Below are positions 49,816 through 58,631 of a DNA stretch of 64,000 nucleotides, in pieces; the first letter of the stretch is position 1; each line of letters starts with the position of its first letter. The DNA lies in the NCBI RefSeq assembly GCF_002835665.1, contig NZ_PIZV01000062.1:1-64000 (forward strand), in the 5' to 3' direction. The translations under genes and the position numbers were made by a program. Source of the stretch: Chryseobacterium sp. PMSZPI (lineage in GTDB: Bacteria; Bacteroidota; Bacteroidia; Flavobacteriales; Weeksellaceae). The notes under the pieces are model-generated. The model ran no database searches. It was not told the origin of the DNA and saw nothing but the letters and a program-made list of their open reading frames with translations.

Positions 49816-50282
49816 TGCAAAATTTCACTTTCAAGAAAATGGAATCAGGTTCGGAGATTCCCTACAAACTACTTCTGTTGGCAGATGAAACTATTGAAGC
49901 CATTGATCAGTATATCTTCACATCCGAAATTTATCTTTTGCATGACCACCAACAAGAAATTGCTGTGATGGCTTTACACAAAAACTCTGAAACAGAATTG
50001 GAAATTAAAAATATTGCCGTTATTGAAAGCTACAGAAGTAAAGGTATTGGCAGTATTTTGATTCATAAAGCAAAAGAAATTGCACGGGAAAATCATTATA
50101 AAACACTGACTGTCGGAACCTCAGATACAGGATTCCAACAGATCAGATTTTATGAGAAAAACGATTTCATTACAACAGGAATTCGTAAGGATTTTTTTAT
50201 TAAAAATTATCCGGATCCTATTTATGAAAACGGTTTACAGATGCGCGATATGATTTTACTTACCCATCATCTTACGGAATAG
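49815..50282 (+). CDS. GNAT family N-acetyltransferase
   Basis: The 155-residue protein has the motif LEIKNIAVIESYRSKGIGSILIHKAKEIA, then TLTVGTSDTGFQQIRFYEKNDFI; both are standard GNAT features. It is translationally coupled to the preceding acetyltransferase. Its last 27 bases overlap the 3' end of the convergent LysR gene. Substrate unknown. Confidence 0.88.
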   Translation: MQNFTFKKMESGSEIPYKLLLLADETIEAIDQYIFTSEIYLLHDHQQEIAVMALHKNSETELEIKNIAVIESYRSKGIGSILIHKAKEIARENHYKTLTVGTSDTGFQQIRFYEKNDFITTGIRKDFFIKNYPDPIYENGLQMRDMILLTHHLTE

Positions 50283-51155
50283 ATCTTTGATATGGTCTAT
50301 TTCCGTTTGATAATTGGTCTTTTTTCTACATCCGAAATACAGCGTATTTTCAAGCTTTTTCTTTCCTTCCCAGATCAGCTTTATTTCTCCACTTTCGATT
50401 TCATTTTTGCATAGAAAATCAGGAACAACAGCCAAACCTGCCCCTCCTTTTAGACAACGAATAATTGAATTAAGGTTGGGAACAATATAATTTGGACGGA
50501 AGTTTGGTTTATGTCCAAAATTGAGTGTCCAGAACTGAAAAAGATGCTCCATATCTCCGGTCGTTCCGTACCATTTTTCATTCTTCAGCCACTCCTCTAT
50601 CTGCTCGGCATCTTTTGTTTTCAATACTCTATTGAAAGCTGCTGTATCAACGTCTTTTCCGCCAACCAGAATGATCTGTTCGGAAGAAAATGCTTCATGT
50701 TCAATATTAGGAGAAGATCCTTTTTTCGGAGTAATGATAAGATCCAGAATTCCTTTATCCAATTGATCCAGCATTTCAGGATATTCTCCAAAGCTGATAA
50801 TCAGATTGAAAGGCAATGACGAAACATATTGCTCTAAAGTTGTCTGAAAAGTCTCAAAACACATTCCCACACTGATTGTCGGTGTAAGTTTTTCCGTTGA
50901 TTTTTGAAAATTTTTCTCCACATCTTCCAATTTGGTAAGAGGCTCGGCAACCGCATTAAACAACACTTTTCCCCTCTCTGTCGGAATCATCTTTCTACCG
51001 GTTCTGTCGAACAGCTTATAACCGACATAAGCTTCCAGTGAACTTAAATGCAGACTCACTCCTGGCTGAGAAATGAATAAAGCATCAGCTGCGCCCGTCA
51101 ATGTCCCGGTTTTATATATCGCCTTAAAAGTACGATACCATTCTAAATTAACCAT
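50256..51155 (-). CDS. LysR family transcriptional regulator
   Basis: The 299-residue protein has the LysR helix-turn-helix at about 1-60 (VNLEWYRTFKAIYKTGTLTGAADALFISQPGVSLHLSSLEAYVGYKLFDRTGRKMIPTERG). An effector-binding domain follows. It lies 43 bases upstream of the metallophosphoesterase gene in the same direction, so its own promoter is in the 5' gap, which has T/A-rich dyads. The nearby MdaB-type oxidoreductase gene, 1.2 kb upstream on the other strand, is a plausible target. Confidence 0.9.
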   Translation of the reverse strand: MVNLEWYRTFKAIYKTGTLTGAADALFISQPGVSLHLSSLEAYVGYKLFDRTGRKMIPTERGKVLFNAVAEPLTKLEDVEKNFQKSTEKLTPTISVGMCFETFQTTLEQYVSSLPFNLIISFGEYPEMLDQLDKGILDLIITPKKGSSPNIEHEAFSSEQIILVGGKDVDTAAFNRVLKTKDAEQIEEWLKNEKWYGTTGDMEHLFQFWTLNFGHKPNFRPNYIVPNLNSIIRCLKGGAGLAVVPDFLCKNEIESGEIKLIWEGKKKLENTLYFGCRKKTNYQTEIDHIKDLFRKMMGK

Positions 51156-51198
51156 GACTTAATTATTAATATTATAATGCAAATTTACAAAATTATTA

Positions 51199-51942
51199 TT
51201 ATAATAATATATTTTCATTTCTTAAAAACGATGCATAATAATCAGGAATCCCGCTTTCCTGTATCTGACGGGCGGTTTCTTCAATCGGATAATCTAATTG
51301 TATAATCTCAGGATTAATTTCTTCTTCGTGTAAAGTCAGTGTTAAATAAGAAGCTAATCTGTTTTCCTCTCTTGAACGACCTACAGAGCCGCAATTAACA
51401 GCCCATTTCTTATTATCAAATTGTTTTTTAAAAGATAAATGGGTATGTCCCATCACAATCAAATCAGATTTTGAATCTTCCAACATCTGTGTAAAAACCT
51501 CATCATTTTCCGATTCGTATAAATAAGTATCATTGCTTTCCAGGCTAGAGTGAACCAATTGAATATTCCAATGTTTCTTACCTATTTTATAATTGAGCTT
51601 CATATGAAAAGGAAGTTCGGAAAGAAACTTTTTGTTTTCTTTTGTAATATGTTTTTTAGAATGATCAATAGCAATAAGCCTGGCATTCGTTTCCTCTTCA
51701 GAATGTTTGGGTAAAGGAATGACAGGGATATTAAAAGCAATTCTTTCATCGTGATTTCCCATCAGACAGGGAATATTCAAGCTCTTTATCTTTTCTATTA
51801 CTTCATTACCCCATGGAGCAAAATCAACCAAATCTCCCAAACAAAATTTATGTTCAATTCCCTTCTCTTCCATGTCCTTCAATACCGCTTCCAAAGCAGG
51901 AAGATTTCCATGTACGTCACTGAAAACTGCTATCTGTATCAT
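51199..51942 (-). CDS. Metallophosphoesterase (YfcE/calcineurin-like)
   Basis: The 247-residue protein carries calcineurin-like motifs: AVFSDVHGNLPALEAVL (D-x-H), FCLGDLVDFAPWG (GD), LMGNHDERI (GNH[DE]), and VMGHTHLSFK with SVGRSR near the C-terminus. The metal centre is complete. It probably hydrolyses phosphodiesters or nucleotides. It reads as a single gene. Confidence 0.88.
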   Translation of the reverse strand: MIQIAVFSDVHGNLPALEAVLKDMEEKGIEHKFCLGDLVDFAPWGNEVIEKIKSLNIPCLMGNHDERIAFNIPVIPLPKHSEEETNARLIAIDHSKKHITKENKKFLSELPFHMKLNYKIGKKHWNIQLVHSSLESNDTYLYESENDEVFTQMLEDSKSDLIVMGHTHLSFKKQFDNKKWAVNCGSVGRSREENRLASYLTLTLHEEEINPEIIQLDYPIEETARQIQESGIPDYYASFLRNENILL

Positions 51943-51989
51943 TCACTGTCAATTTGTTAATCAAATTTACGAGGTGGAAAGGAATTTCA

Positions 51990-52260
51990 GAGGAAAGATG
52001 ATATGACATTTTACCATGAAGAGGTGAATTTTTGCTTTGCAAAGCCAATCGTCAATTTTACTTCGCAAGTGAATAATAAAGTTGTTTAATCTTTATAAAC
52101 CACAGAATCTTTAATTTTAAAACACTTTAGTTCACTTAAGTAAGTTTGTTTAAACGATTCCGTAGACCAGTCCACATAAGATGAAAATCAAAGATTTTCA
52201 CAAAGCTTGAATGACTCCCAACTATAAAAATTGACAAGCGAAGCGAATTCACCATTCACT
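51990..52260. repeat. Repeat-rich intergenic gap upstream of the MdaB-type gene
   Basis: The gap from 51943 to 52375 holds two copies of the GCTTCGCAAGTGAAT / AAGCGAAGCGAATTCACCAT repeat (52026-52075, 52229-52254). It also holds a second repeat, AACACTTTAGTTCACTTAAG to TAAGTTTGT (52121-52150), followed by GAAAATCAAAGATTTTCA. The latter reappears in inverse at 53360-53460, so the oxidoreductase/monooxygenase operon is bracketed by inverted copies. Confidence 0.6.
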
Positions 52261-52338
52261 ATATACAAATTTGAACAATATAAATATTCTGATACATTAC
52301 TATAATTTATATTATTTTTATTATACAAAGTTCGATAG

Positions 52339-52346
52339 TAACTTTG
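52339..52346 (+). promoter_or_regulatory. -7 box of the MdaB-type operon
   Basis: TAACTTTG is a perfect TAnnTTTG match 30 bases before the ATG. No clear -33 box is visible 19-21 bases upstream; the region is T/A-rich, as would suit an activator such as LysR. Confidence 0.65.
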
Positions 52347-52375
52347 CAGAGTAAAATTTAAACAATCATAAAAAA

Positions 52376-52993
52376 ATGAAAAAAGTATTAATCATCAACG
52401 GAGGACAAAACTTCGGGCATTCCGGAGGAAAATATAATCAGACTATTGCAGAAAACACATTGGAAGTTCTTAAAGAATTCGATAATGTAGAAATAAAGGT
52501 TACGAATGTAAGTGAAAATTATGACAAACATGAAGAAGTTCAAAAATTTGTCTGGGCTGATTATATCATTTACCACACTCCCATCTGGTGGTTCCAGCTT
52601 CCTAACGGATTAAAAAAATATATTGATGAAGTATTCACCGCGGGTCATGCAAAAGGAATTTATATGAGTGACGGAAGAAAAGCCGAAAATCCTGAAATCA
52701 ACTACGGTACAGGAGGAATGCTTGGAGGTAGAAAATATATGCTGACAACAAGCTGGAATGCTCCTGCAACAGCCTTTACACTTCCGGGAGAATTTTTTGA
52801 TGAAAAAACCGTAGATGAAGGACCTCTATTTGGTTTCCATAGAATGAACGCCTTTGTTTCGTTAGAAAAAATGGAAAGTTTCCATTTCCATGATGTAGAA
52901 AAGAATGCCAATGTTGAGCGTGATATGAAAATCTACAGAGAACATGTAAGAAACGTATTTGAAAAAGAATTAAAATCTGAATTAGTATCATGA
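52376..52993 (+). CDS. MdaB-like NAD(P)H:quinone oxidoreductase
   Basis: The 205-residue flavodoxin-like protein starts KKVLIINGGQNFGHSGGKYNQTI, the phosphate-binding loop of the MdaB/NQO1 family. IIYHTPIWWFQLPNGLKKYIDEVFT and MLTTSWNAPATAFTLPGEFFD are further family blocks. It binds FAD and reduces quinones by two electrons, limiting semiquinone formation. The stop overlaps the start of the monooxygenase gene by four bases. Confidence 0.92.
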   Translation: MKKVLIINGGQNFGHSGGKYNQTIAENTLEVLKEFDNVEIKVTNVSENYDKHEEVQKFVWADYIIYHTPIWWFQLPNGLKKYIDEVFTAGHAKGIYMSDGRKAENPEINYGTGGMLGGRKYMLTTSWNAPATAFTLPGEFFDEKTVDEGPLFGFHRMNAFVSLEKMESFHFHDVEKNANVERDMKIYREHVRNVFEKELKSELVS

Positions 52994-53277
52994 AAATTCA
53001 CCTTACCGCAATTATAAAAGCCAAAGAAGAATATCAAACAGAAGTATTGGAAGTTCTTCAGAATATGGTAACAGAAACAAGAAAGGAAGAAGCTTCCGAA
53101 TTGTATACCCTTCACCAGGGAATTGAAGACAAAAACCAATTTGTTTTTTACGAAATCTGGAAAAGTGAAGAAGGATTAGCACAGCATAATGAACAGCCTT
53201 ACATTAAAGCCTTTGGAGATTTGGTAGATGAGAAACTTCAGGAAAAACCTCAGATTTACATTACTCATCTCATTTAA
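52990..53277 (+). CDS. ABM domain putative quinol monooxygenase
   Basis: The 95-residue protein has the antibiotic biosynthesis monooxygenase (ABM) fold layout: HLTAIIKAKEEYQTEVLEVL, ASELYTLHQGIEDKNQFVFYEIWKSEEGLAQHNEQPYIKAF. This is close to YgiN, which in E. coli is encoded next to mdaB and cycles quinols. The four-base overlap with the MdaB-type gene makes a functional pair very likely. Confidence 0.9.
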   Translation: MKIHLTAIIKAKEEYQTEVLEVLQNMVTETRKEEASELYTLHQGIEDKNQFVFYEIWKSEEGLAQHNEQPYIKAFGDLVDEKLQEKPQIYITHLI

Positions 53278-53289
53278 ACATAAACCATA

Positions 53290-53710
53290 ATTTTTAACCA
53301 CAAAAGTCACAAAAGTTTTTAACACTTAAGTTATTTAAATGACAAACTTGACGGATAGAAAGCACACATAAGTCTTGAAAATCTTCGATTTTCTTCTATA
53401 ATAAACTTACTTATTCAGTATCAATACAAACTTACTGAAGTGAACTAAAGTGTTATAAAAATCTGCATTAGTGGCTTTATTTACGAGAGAAAAAAGATTT
53501 GTATACATCTGTAAAATCTGTGGAAAATTAAGGCACAAAAGCTTTTAAACACTTAAGTAAACAGAAATTATAATGCAAACCGTGGAAAAGACACTTAAGT
53601 TTTGAAAAATCTCCAATTTCTCCGAATATCTCAACTGAAGGGCTGAAAATTCCCATCCTCTGGAGGGGTGGCAAAAATTCAAGGAATTTTTGACGGGATG
53701 GTTTACCAAG
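53290..53710. repeat. Repeat cluster between the monooxygenase and aldo/keto reductase genes
   Basis: Three kinds of repeat are seen. ACAAAAGTTTTTAACACTTAAGT-type sequence occurs at about 53304-53340 and 53536-53575. The inverse of the 52121-52200 repeat spans about 53360-53460. At about 53650-53705 a palindrome, CCATCCTCTGGAGGGGTGGC then AAAAATTCAAGGAATTTTTG, resembles a REP-like hairpin. No gene. Confidence 0.55.
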
Positions 53711-53773
53711 TATCTATAACACCTTTTACGACTTTCAAGGTTTAACACAATAACAAATTTAAAAACAAGAAAA

Positions 53774-54757
53774 ATGGAATATAGAAAATTAGGAAATACA
53801 GATTTAGAATTATCAACCATCACACACGGAGCTTTTGCGATCGGTGGAAATATGTGGGGTGGTAATGAAAAACGGGATTCTATCAACTCTATCCACGCAT
53901 CATTAGATCATGGAGTAACTTCTATCGACACGGCGCCATTCTATGGTTTCGGATTAAGTGAAGAAATGATTGGAGAAGCAATTAAAGGTAAAGACCGTTC
54001 AAAAATCCAGTTGCTGACCAAATTCGGACTGGTATGGGATGGTAGCAATAATGGAAAAGGAGAATTTTTCTTCGATGCTGAAGATGAAGGAAAGACCATT
54101 CCGGTATATAAATTAGCTTCTAAAGAAAACATCATCAAAGAAGTTGAGGAAAGCTTAAAAAGATTAGGCACCGATTATATTGACCTTTTACAACTTCACT
54201 GGCCGGACAGCACTACTGCGATCAGCGAAACGATGGAAGCTATGGAATTATTGATCCAGCAAGGAAAAGTACGTGCCGCCGGAGTAAGCAACTATAGTGT
54301 AGCTCAAATGGAGGAAGCTAACAGAACCTTGAAATTAGCCAGCAACCAAGTTTCTTATAGTATGCTGAACCGTGCTATTGAGACTGATCTTGTTCCTTAT
54401 TCTTTGGAAAACGACTCAGGAATCATCGTATATAGTCCTATGGAAAGAGGTCTTTTAACCGGTAAATATTTCAAGGATAATAAATTAAAAGAAAACGACC
54501 ACAGAAACGGATACTTCTCTCAGTTTGATGTAAATAAAGTAAAAACTTTCTTAGAAAAAATTGAGCCGATCGCTCAGGAAAAAGGAGCCAGCCTTTCTCA
54601 ATTGGTATTAAGATGGACTACATTACAACCGGCAATTACAGTAGTATTGGCAGGAGCCAGAAATGCTGAACAGGCTATTGATAATGCAAAAGCAATGAAC
54701 ATCAACCTTTCCCAGGAAGAATTAATCTTCATCAACTCTGCTTTAAGCGAGATTTAA
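53774..54757 (+). CDS. Aldo/keto reductase (YajO/Tas type)
   Basis: The 327-residue protein has the family tetrad: Asp/Tyr in SIDTAPFYGFGLSEEMIGEAI, Lys in LLTKFGL, His in LLQLHWPD. VSNYSVAQMEEA and VIVYSPMERGLLTGKY match the longer AKR group (Tas/YajO, potassium channel beta-like). NADPH is bound near the C-terminus (AITVVLAGARNAEQAIDNAKA). Single gene between two repeat regions. Confidence 0.92.
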   Translation: MEYRKLGNTDLELSTITHGAFAIGGNMWGGNEKRDSINSIHASLDHGVTSIDTAPFYGFGLSEEMIGEAIKGKDRSKIQLLTKFGLVWDGSNNGKGEFFFDAEDEGKTIPVYKLASKENIIKEVEESLKRLGTDYIDLLQLHWPDSTTAISETMEAMELLIQQGKVRAAGVSNYSVAQMEEANRTLKLASNQVSYSMLNRAIETDLVPYSLENDSGIIVYSPMERGLLTGKYFKDNKLKENDHRNGYFSQFDVNKVKTFLEKIEPIAQEKGASLSQLVLRWTTLQPAITVVLAGARNAEQAIDNAKAMNINLSQEELIFINSALSEI

Positions 54758-54763
54758 TATATA

Positions 54764-54912
54764 GAGAGGCTGGAAGATGGAAGTATGAACATGGAGGTCC
54801 TATAAGTGACTTGATAACTTCCAGCCTTTTATTTCAAATAATAACAATCTGATAATGCAAAACTTCAATTGTTAACAGACCTCAACAACTTCTATCTTCC
54901 AGCTTCCTTTCT
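54764..54912. repeat. Partial inner-arm repeat related to the palindromic element
   Basis: The 54758-55048 gap contains GGCTGGAAGATGGAAGT and, about 130 bases on, TCTATCTTCCAGCTTCC. A further CTTCCAGCC is at about 54820. These resemble the inner arms of the elements at 3777 and 23888 but lack the CGGGATAAGG ends. No gene. Confidence 0.5.
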
Positions 54913-55048
54913 ATTTATCAAAGGAATGTAAAACCGGAAGCCCCATGGTAAACTTCCCTATTTTTGAAGACTTACCCTTTTTCAAACAGTTAATAAATAT
55001 AATCTACACTCTAAACTGGGAAATTTACCTATAAAAAAAACAATTTAT

Positions 55049-55528
55049 TTAGAATTTTTTTTCTTCAACTGTATCAAAAAATATTTTCAATTTTTCTAAT
55101 AAAACATTTTTATTCAATTGACTACCTAACAAATATTTCTTTCCATTTTTTAATACAATAAAAATACCTACGTTTCCTTTAATATTATAAGCTGTAGTTC
55201 CATTTTTCCCATATCGTAATCCCCATCCACCAAAATCAAAAAGAGGGCTATATTTGACAACGCTAATTTCTGTAATTTCATCTTTTTTAAAAGTTTTTTT
55301 TCTAAAAAAAGGGAAGTAGGAAATATCAATTTCATCCTCATGAATCGAGTATTTCAGAGTAATGAAAAAGAAAAATAAAATTAAGAGGCTTACTATTAAT
55401 AATGATATTAAACTTGAAGTTGAAGTATTGTCGTAATATTTTTTTATAACAAAAATTAATAATCCAATTAATGGTAGCCAAATAAGTAATTGATTAAATT
55501 TTTGCTTTTCTTCTAATATAATTTTCAT
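55049..55528 (-). CDS. Small PH-like membrane protein
   Basis: The 159-residue protein has two transmembrane helices (about 12-30 and 40-60). A beta-rich cytoplasmic domain follows (ISYFPFFRKKTFKKDEITEISVVKYSPLFDFGGWGLRYGKNGTTAYNIKG), resembling bacterial PH (YdbT-like) domains. AT content is high. Monocistronic; function unknown. Confidence 0.65.
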   Translation of the reverse strand: MKIILEEKQKFNQLLIWLPLIGLLIFVIKKYYDNTSTSSLISLLIVSLLILFFFFITLKYSIHEDEIDISYFPFFRKKTFKKDEITEISVVKYSPLFDFGGWGLRYGKNGTTAYNIKGNVGIFIVLKNGKKYLLGSQLNKNVLLEKLKIFFDTVEEKKF

Positions 55529-55700
55529 ATTTTTTTAAATTTAAATTTTCGTTTTGGTATATAAATATTAAGACTACCAAACATGGCAAAAAATCAGAAA
55601 TCCTTTGCGTGAAATTTTAAAATTAAACAGATCTACATATTCTAAGCCCCACAACTTCTACACTTGATCCGTCTTCACTAACGTCTATCCTTATTTTTTA

Positions 55701-56144
55701 CTATTTTGCAATCGGAAGATGTGTACTTATTGCAATTCTGTTCCATGCATTGATGGTAATAATCGCCATAATGATTTGAGCAATCTGAGTCTCATCAAAA
55801 AATGTTCTGGCTTTTTGATAAGTTTCTTCCGTTAAACCTTTATGGCTGATTAAAGTAATTTCCTCAGTCATTGCTAAAAGCACCTGTTCTTCTTCTGTAA
55901 AGAATTCTTTAGCTTCCGTCCATCCATCCAGAATGAATATTCTTTGAGGAGTTTCACCGTATTTGATAGCATCTTTGGTATGCATATCAAGGCAGAAAGC
56001 ACATTTATTAATCTGTGAAGCTCTGATTTTAATTAATTCTTTTTGGATAGGATTTAAAGAAATTGTCTGTAAATATCCCTCTAATCCAAACATTGCTTTA
56101 TACGCTGCAGCATCCGTTGTTGCCATGTTAAATCGTGCACTCAT
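55701..56144 (-). CDS. AhpD-like carboxymuconolactone decarboxylase family protein
   Basis: The 147-residue protein carries the redox motif in KCAFCLDMHTKDAIKYGE (C-x-x-C with the family's His two residues after the second Cys). LYDVMGMxx-type helices are seen around it. It lies seven bases downstream of the DoxX gene in a two-gene operon. AhpD-like proteins reduce peroxides with a thiol relay in the cytoplasm. Confidence 0.88.
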   Translation of the reverse strand: MSARFNMATTDAAAYKAMFGLEGYLQTISLNPIQKELIKIRASQINKCAFCLDMHTKDAIKYGETPQRIFILDGWTEAKEFFTEEEQVLLAMTEEITLISHKGLTEETYQKARTFFDETQIAQIIMAIITINAWNRIAISTHLPIAK

Positions 56145-56151
56145 TATTATA

Positions 56152-56583
56152 TTATTTTTTGGTTAATTGATCTATACTTAAAGAATACTGTGACTGAACA
56201 GCCAATAATAGCGCCGCTGCACTTCCTACCCACACCGAGTAATTGAGTGGAGCCTTAACTCCCAATGCAATCGTCATGGATAAAGCGAAAACCAGGAGTA
56301 AGATGCTGCTTCCATAAGCTGCTATCTTAGTTTTAAAACCAACAATCAGCATCAGAGGAAAAAGTATCTCCAAAAATGTGGCAGCATATGCTGAAAAAAT
56401 ACTTAAAGCCTCAGGAAGAAAAAAGGTCAACTGCCTGGTATATTCCTCAAAACTGTCCATGTTCCCCCATGATGAATTTTCTTTGTTCCATAACCCAAAC
56501 CGATCCGCCACCGCGGAAAGCATGGTTATACTAAGAGCAAATCTTAAAAATAATTGTGGGAATTGGTTCTTTACATCTGTCAT
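56152..56583 (-). CDS. DoxX family membrane protein
   Basis: The 143-residue protein has four transmembrane segments (about 8-26, 52-72, 76-96 and 103-122). LRFALSITMLSAVADRFGLW and ATFLEILFPLMLIVGFKTKIAAYGSSILLL are DoxX/DUF417-like stretches. DoxX proteins often pair with AhpD-like or peroxide-detoxifying genes, as here. Role probably in membrane redox or thiol stress response. Confidence 0.8.
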   Translation of the reverse strand: MTDVKNQFPQLFLRFALSITMLSAVADRFGLWNKENSSWGNMDSFEEYTRQLTFFLPEALSIFSAYAATFLEILFPLMLIVGFKTKIAAYGSSILLLVFALSMTIALGVKAPLNYSVWVGSAAALLLAVQSQYSLSIDQLTKK

Positions 56584-56646
56584 TGCATTTACTTTTAATC
56601 ACATGACAAATTTCCGGCTTCTGATCCGTAAAAAACTTAAACTGGT

Positions 56647-57219
56647 TTAAGAACGTAATTTCGCTTTAATTTCACTTAAATATTCCGGGGTAAAGCCAAG
56701 AAAAGAAGCTACTAAATATTGAGGAATTCTTTGAATAAACCAAGGGTACAGTGTACTGAAATGAACATATAATTCTTCTCTTGAATATTCATATAAATAA
56801 CGAATTTTCCTTTCCGAAGCAGCATAAGCCCGCTGATAAATAATCCTGAAATATTTTTCCATCACAGGATGTTTTTCAAACAATAATTCCTGGCTTTTAG
56901 AATCAATCGTTAAAATGACAGACGGCTCTACAGCCTGGATATTAAAATCAGTTTGCAGCTGCCTTTCATAGGCGAATGTATCGGTAATCCACCAATTTTC
57001 AATAGCAAATTGAGTGGTATGTTCTACCCCTTTTTCATTAATAAAAAATTTCCTTAAACAACCCTCCACCACAAAATACATATGTCTGCAAATCTCCCCA
57101 TCCTGCATCAGATTTTGTTTCTTTTTCACCTTCAATGTATCAAAGAATGAAAGGATTGAGATATATTCTTCTTCATTGACTGTGATAAATTTATTTAAAT
57201 GTGCCTTGAAACTGTCCAT
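56647..57219 (-). CDS. Crp/Fnr family transcriptional regulator
   Basis: The 190-residue protein has the cyclic-nucleotide-binding-type beta roll (about 20-115: KKKQNLMQDGEICRHMYFVVEGCLRKFFIN). A helix-turn-helix follows near the C-terminus (YLVASFLGFTPEYLSEIKAKL), typical of the Bacteroidota Crp group. It is divergent from the DUF1304 gene and 63 bases upstream of the DoxX gene on the same strand. It may control either. Confidence 0.88.
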   Translation of the reverse strand: MDSFKAHLNKFITVNEEEYISILSFFDTLKVKKKQNLMQDGEICRHMYFVVEGCLRKFFINEKGVEHTTQFAIENWWITDTFAYERQLQTDFNIQAVEPSVILTIDSKSQELLFEKHPVMEKYFRIIYQRAYAASERKIRYLYEYSREELYVHFSTLYPWFIQRIPQYLVASFLGFTPEYLSEIKAKLRS

Positions 57220-57285
57220 TTTAAGAATTGTATATTCAAACTTAACTTTATTTTTTTAGTTTTACAATGTCAAAAACATAAAATT

Positions 57286-57651
57286 ATGGAAGTCCTTGCC
57301 AAAATTCTGATCGCTATTGTAGCTATTGAACATCTTTATATTCTCTGGATGGAAATGTTTGCCTGGGAAACCAAAGGCAAAGAAGTATTCAAAGCAGCCC
57401 TGCCCCCCGAAATGTTCAAACCCACTAAGGGATTAGCAGCCAATCAAGGATTGTACAACGGCTTTTTATCCGCCGGACTGATATGGTCTTTTCTAATTAA
57501 AGATCAACAATGGCAAACCAATGTAGCTTTATTCTTTTTAGGATGTGTAGCTGTGGCTGGAATCTATGGAGCTATTTCTGCTACGAAAAAGATCTTTTTT
57601 GTTCAGGCATTGCCTGCAATATTGGCTATCATTGCTGTTTTACTGAAATAG
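57286..57651 (+). CDS. DUF1304 family membrane protein
   Basis: The ATG at 57286 (MEVLAKILIAIVAIEHLYIL) gives 121 residues with four transmembrane segments; the frame to 57199 overlaps the Crp start and is not supported. The WMEMFAWETKGKEVFK and ANQGLYNGFLSAGL motifs are the DUF1304 hallmarks. Divergent with the Crp-type regulator, so co-regulation is likely. Function unknown. Confidence 0.85.
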   Translation: MEVLAKILIAIVAIEHLYILWMEMFAWETKGKEVFKAALPPEMFKPTKGLAANQGLYNGFLSAGLIWSFLIKDQQWQTNVALFFLGCVAVAGIYGAISATKKIFFVQALPAILAIIAVLLK

Positions 57652-58095
57652 ATTTCTGGATATTTTATTGGAAAACGTTAGATGCATTTTTTTTCTTTTT
57701 GATACGTTTTAAGGCGCTAGATTTTATCTCCGATAAAATTGAATGCAGCTTAAAGCAGGATATTATTTTAAAATTCTTTACGCTTTGATTCTTTCCAGCA
57801 AAATTATGACTCTCGCAGATTACGCAGATTTGTAAAGATGGAAATTATATTTGTGATATTTGTGAAACAATTGGTGTTCTTTGTGTTAAAAAAAATCCCA
57901 TAGATACAATAGAAAAATCTGCAAAATCAGCTTAATCTGCACATAAATAATCCCCTTAGATCTTTTTAATACAAGAGACTGGCATTGATAGCTGTTTTTA
58001 TTAATACAATTCTATGTTAAAATAATCTCCCGCAGATTACGCAGATTTTTTCATCTGAGTGATCTATGGAAAGTAATTTTTAGTTTTAAAATATA
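57652..58095. repeat. Gap with CGCAGATTACGCAGATTT repeats
   Basis: No gene. TCTCGCAGATTACGCAGATT occurs at about 57812 and TCCCGCAGATTACGCAGATT at about 58027. Also present is AATCTGCAAAATCAGCTTAA at about 57918. The family also appears around 47994-48056 and 60108-60176. No coding sense seen; RNA-hairpin or mobile-element remnant possible. Confidence 0.6.
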
Positions 58096-58473
58096 TCACC
58101 CCATTGAAGCTTTAATCTTCTCCCGATGAAGTATCCCCCAATTCACCAATGTTTCCGTAACCGGAAATACCGATTCTCCATATTCAGTAACAGCGTAGGT
58201 TACGGTAATTGGTTTTGTATCCTGAATAGTTCTTGTAATTAGAAGATTGGTTTCCAATTCTTTCAGTTCTTTACTTAGCATTTTAGCAGAAATTCCTTCA
58301 ATACCTCTTTCCAACTTTTTAAAATGGATCTTCTGATCCGGTCTGTTGGTAAGATATCTCAGAATCATCAATTTCCATTTTCCTCCTAAAACATCCAGAC
58401 TGTCTCGCATAGCGAATAGTTCTTCGGTGCAATTCGCTTCTCTTTCAATTCCGTTTTCAATAATTTTTGCCAT
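58096..58473 (-). CDS. HxlR family transcriptional regulator
   Basis: Starting at the ATG at 58473 the protein has 125 residues. LDVLGGKWKLMILRYLTNRPDQKIHFKKLERGIEGISAKMLSKELKELE is the HxlR winged-helix core. A Cys near residue 12 (ANCTEELF) could be redox-sensitive as in HypR/YodB-type regulators. It is divergent from the quinone-oxidoreductase-like gene, with a palindromic operator between them that covers its own likely transcription start. Confidence 0.92.
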   Translation of the reverse strand: MAKIIENGIEREANCTEELFAMRDSLDVLGGKWKLMILRYLTNRPDQKIHFKKLERGIEGISAKMLSKELKELETNLLITRTIQDTKPITVTYAVTEYGESVFPVTETLVNWGILHREKIKASMG

Positions 58474-58487
58474 AATAGTTTCATCAA

Positions 58488-58516
58488 GGTAACTAGTTAC
58501 CATTTGTTAACTAGTA
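58488..58516. promoter_or_regulatory. Candidate HxlR operator (tandem ACTAGT dyads)
   Basis: GGTAACTAGTTACC at 58488-58501 is a perfect palindrome. A second ACTAGT within TTAACTAGTAG is at 58507-58517. The ACTAGT cores are 18 bases apart, about one and three quarter helical turns, and lie between the divergent genes. Confidence 0.7.
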
Positions 58517-58517
58517 G

Positions 58518-58525
58518 CAAATATA
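58518..58525 (-). promoter_or_regulatory. -7 box of the HxlR gene
   Basis: TATATTTG on the minus strand is a perfect TAnnTTTG box. The predicted start would fall in the second ACTAGT site, consistent with autorepression. Confidence 0.6.
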
Positions 58526-58539
58526 AACTATTCCTGTTT

Positions 58540-58547
58540 TACATTTG
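58540..58547 (+). promoter_or_regulatory. -7 box of the divergent oxidoreductase gene
   Basis: TACATTTG is a perfect TAnnTTTG box on the plus strand. The HxlR-bound region would lie roughly 25-50 bases upstream of it. Confidence 0.6.
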
Positions 58548-58631
58548 TACATCAAATTAAGTTAAGAATATGAGATTGCAATGATAAAAACAGCGCTCGT
58601 ATATAATCTTCCAAAAAATAAATATTTACCT

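Noticed and set aside
57510..57788. 92-codon ORF overlapping DUF1304
   Set aside because: Alternate frame of the DUF1304 gene running into the repeat gap.
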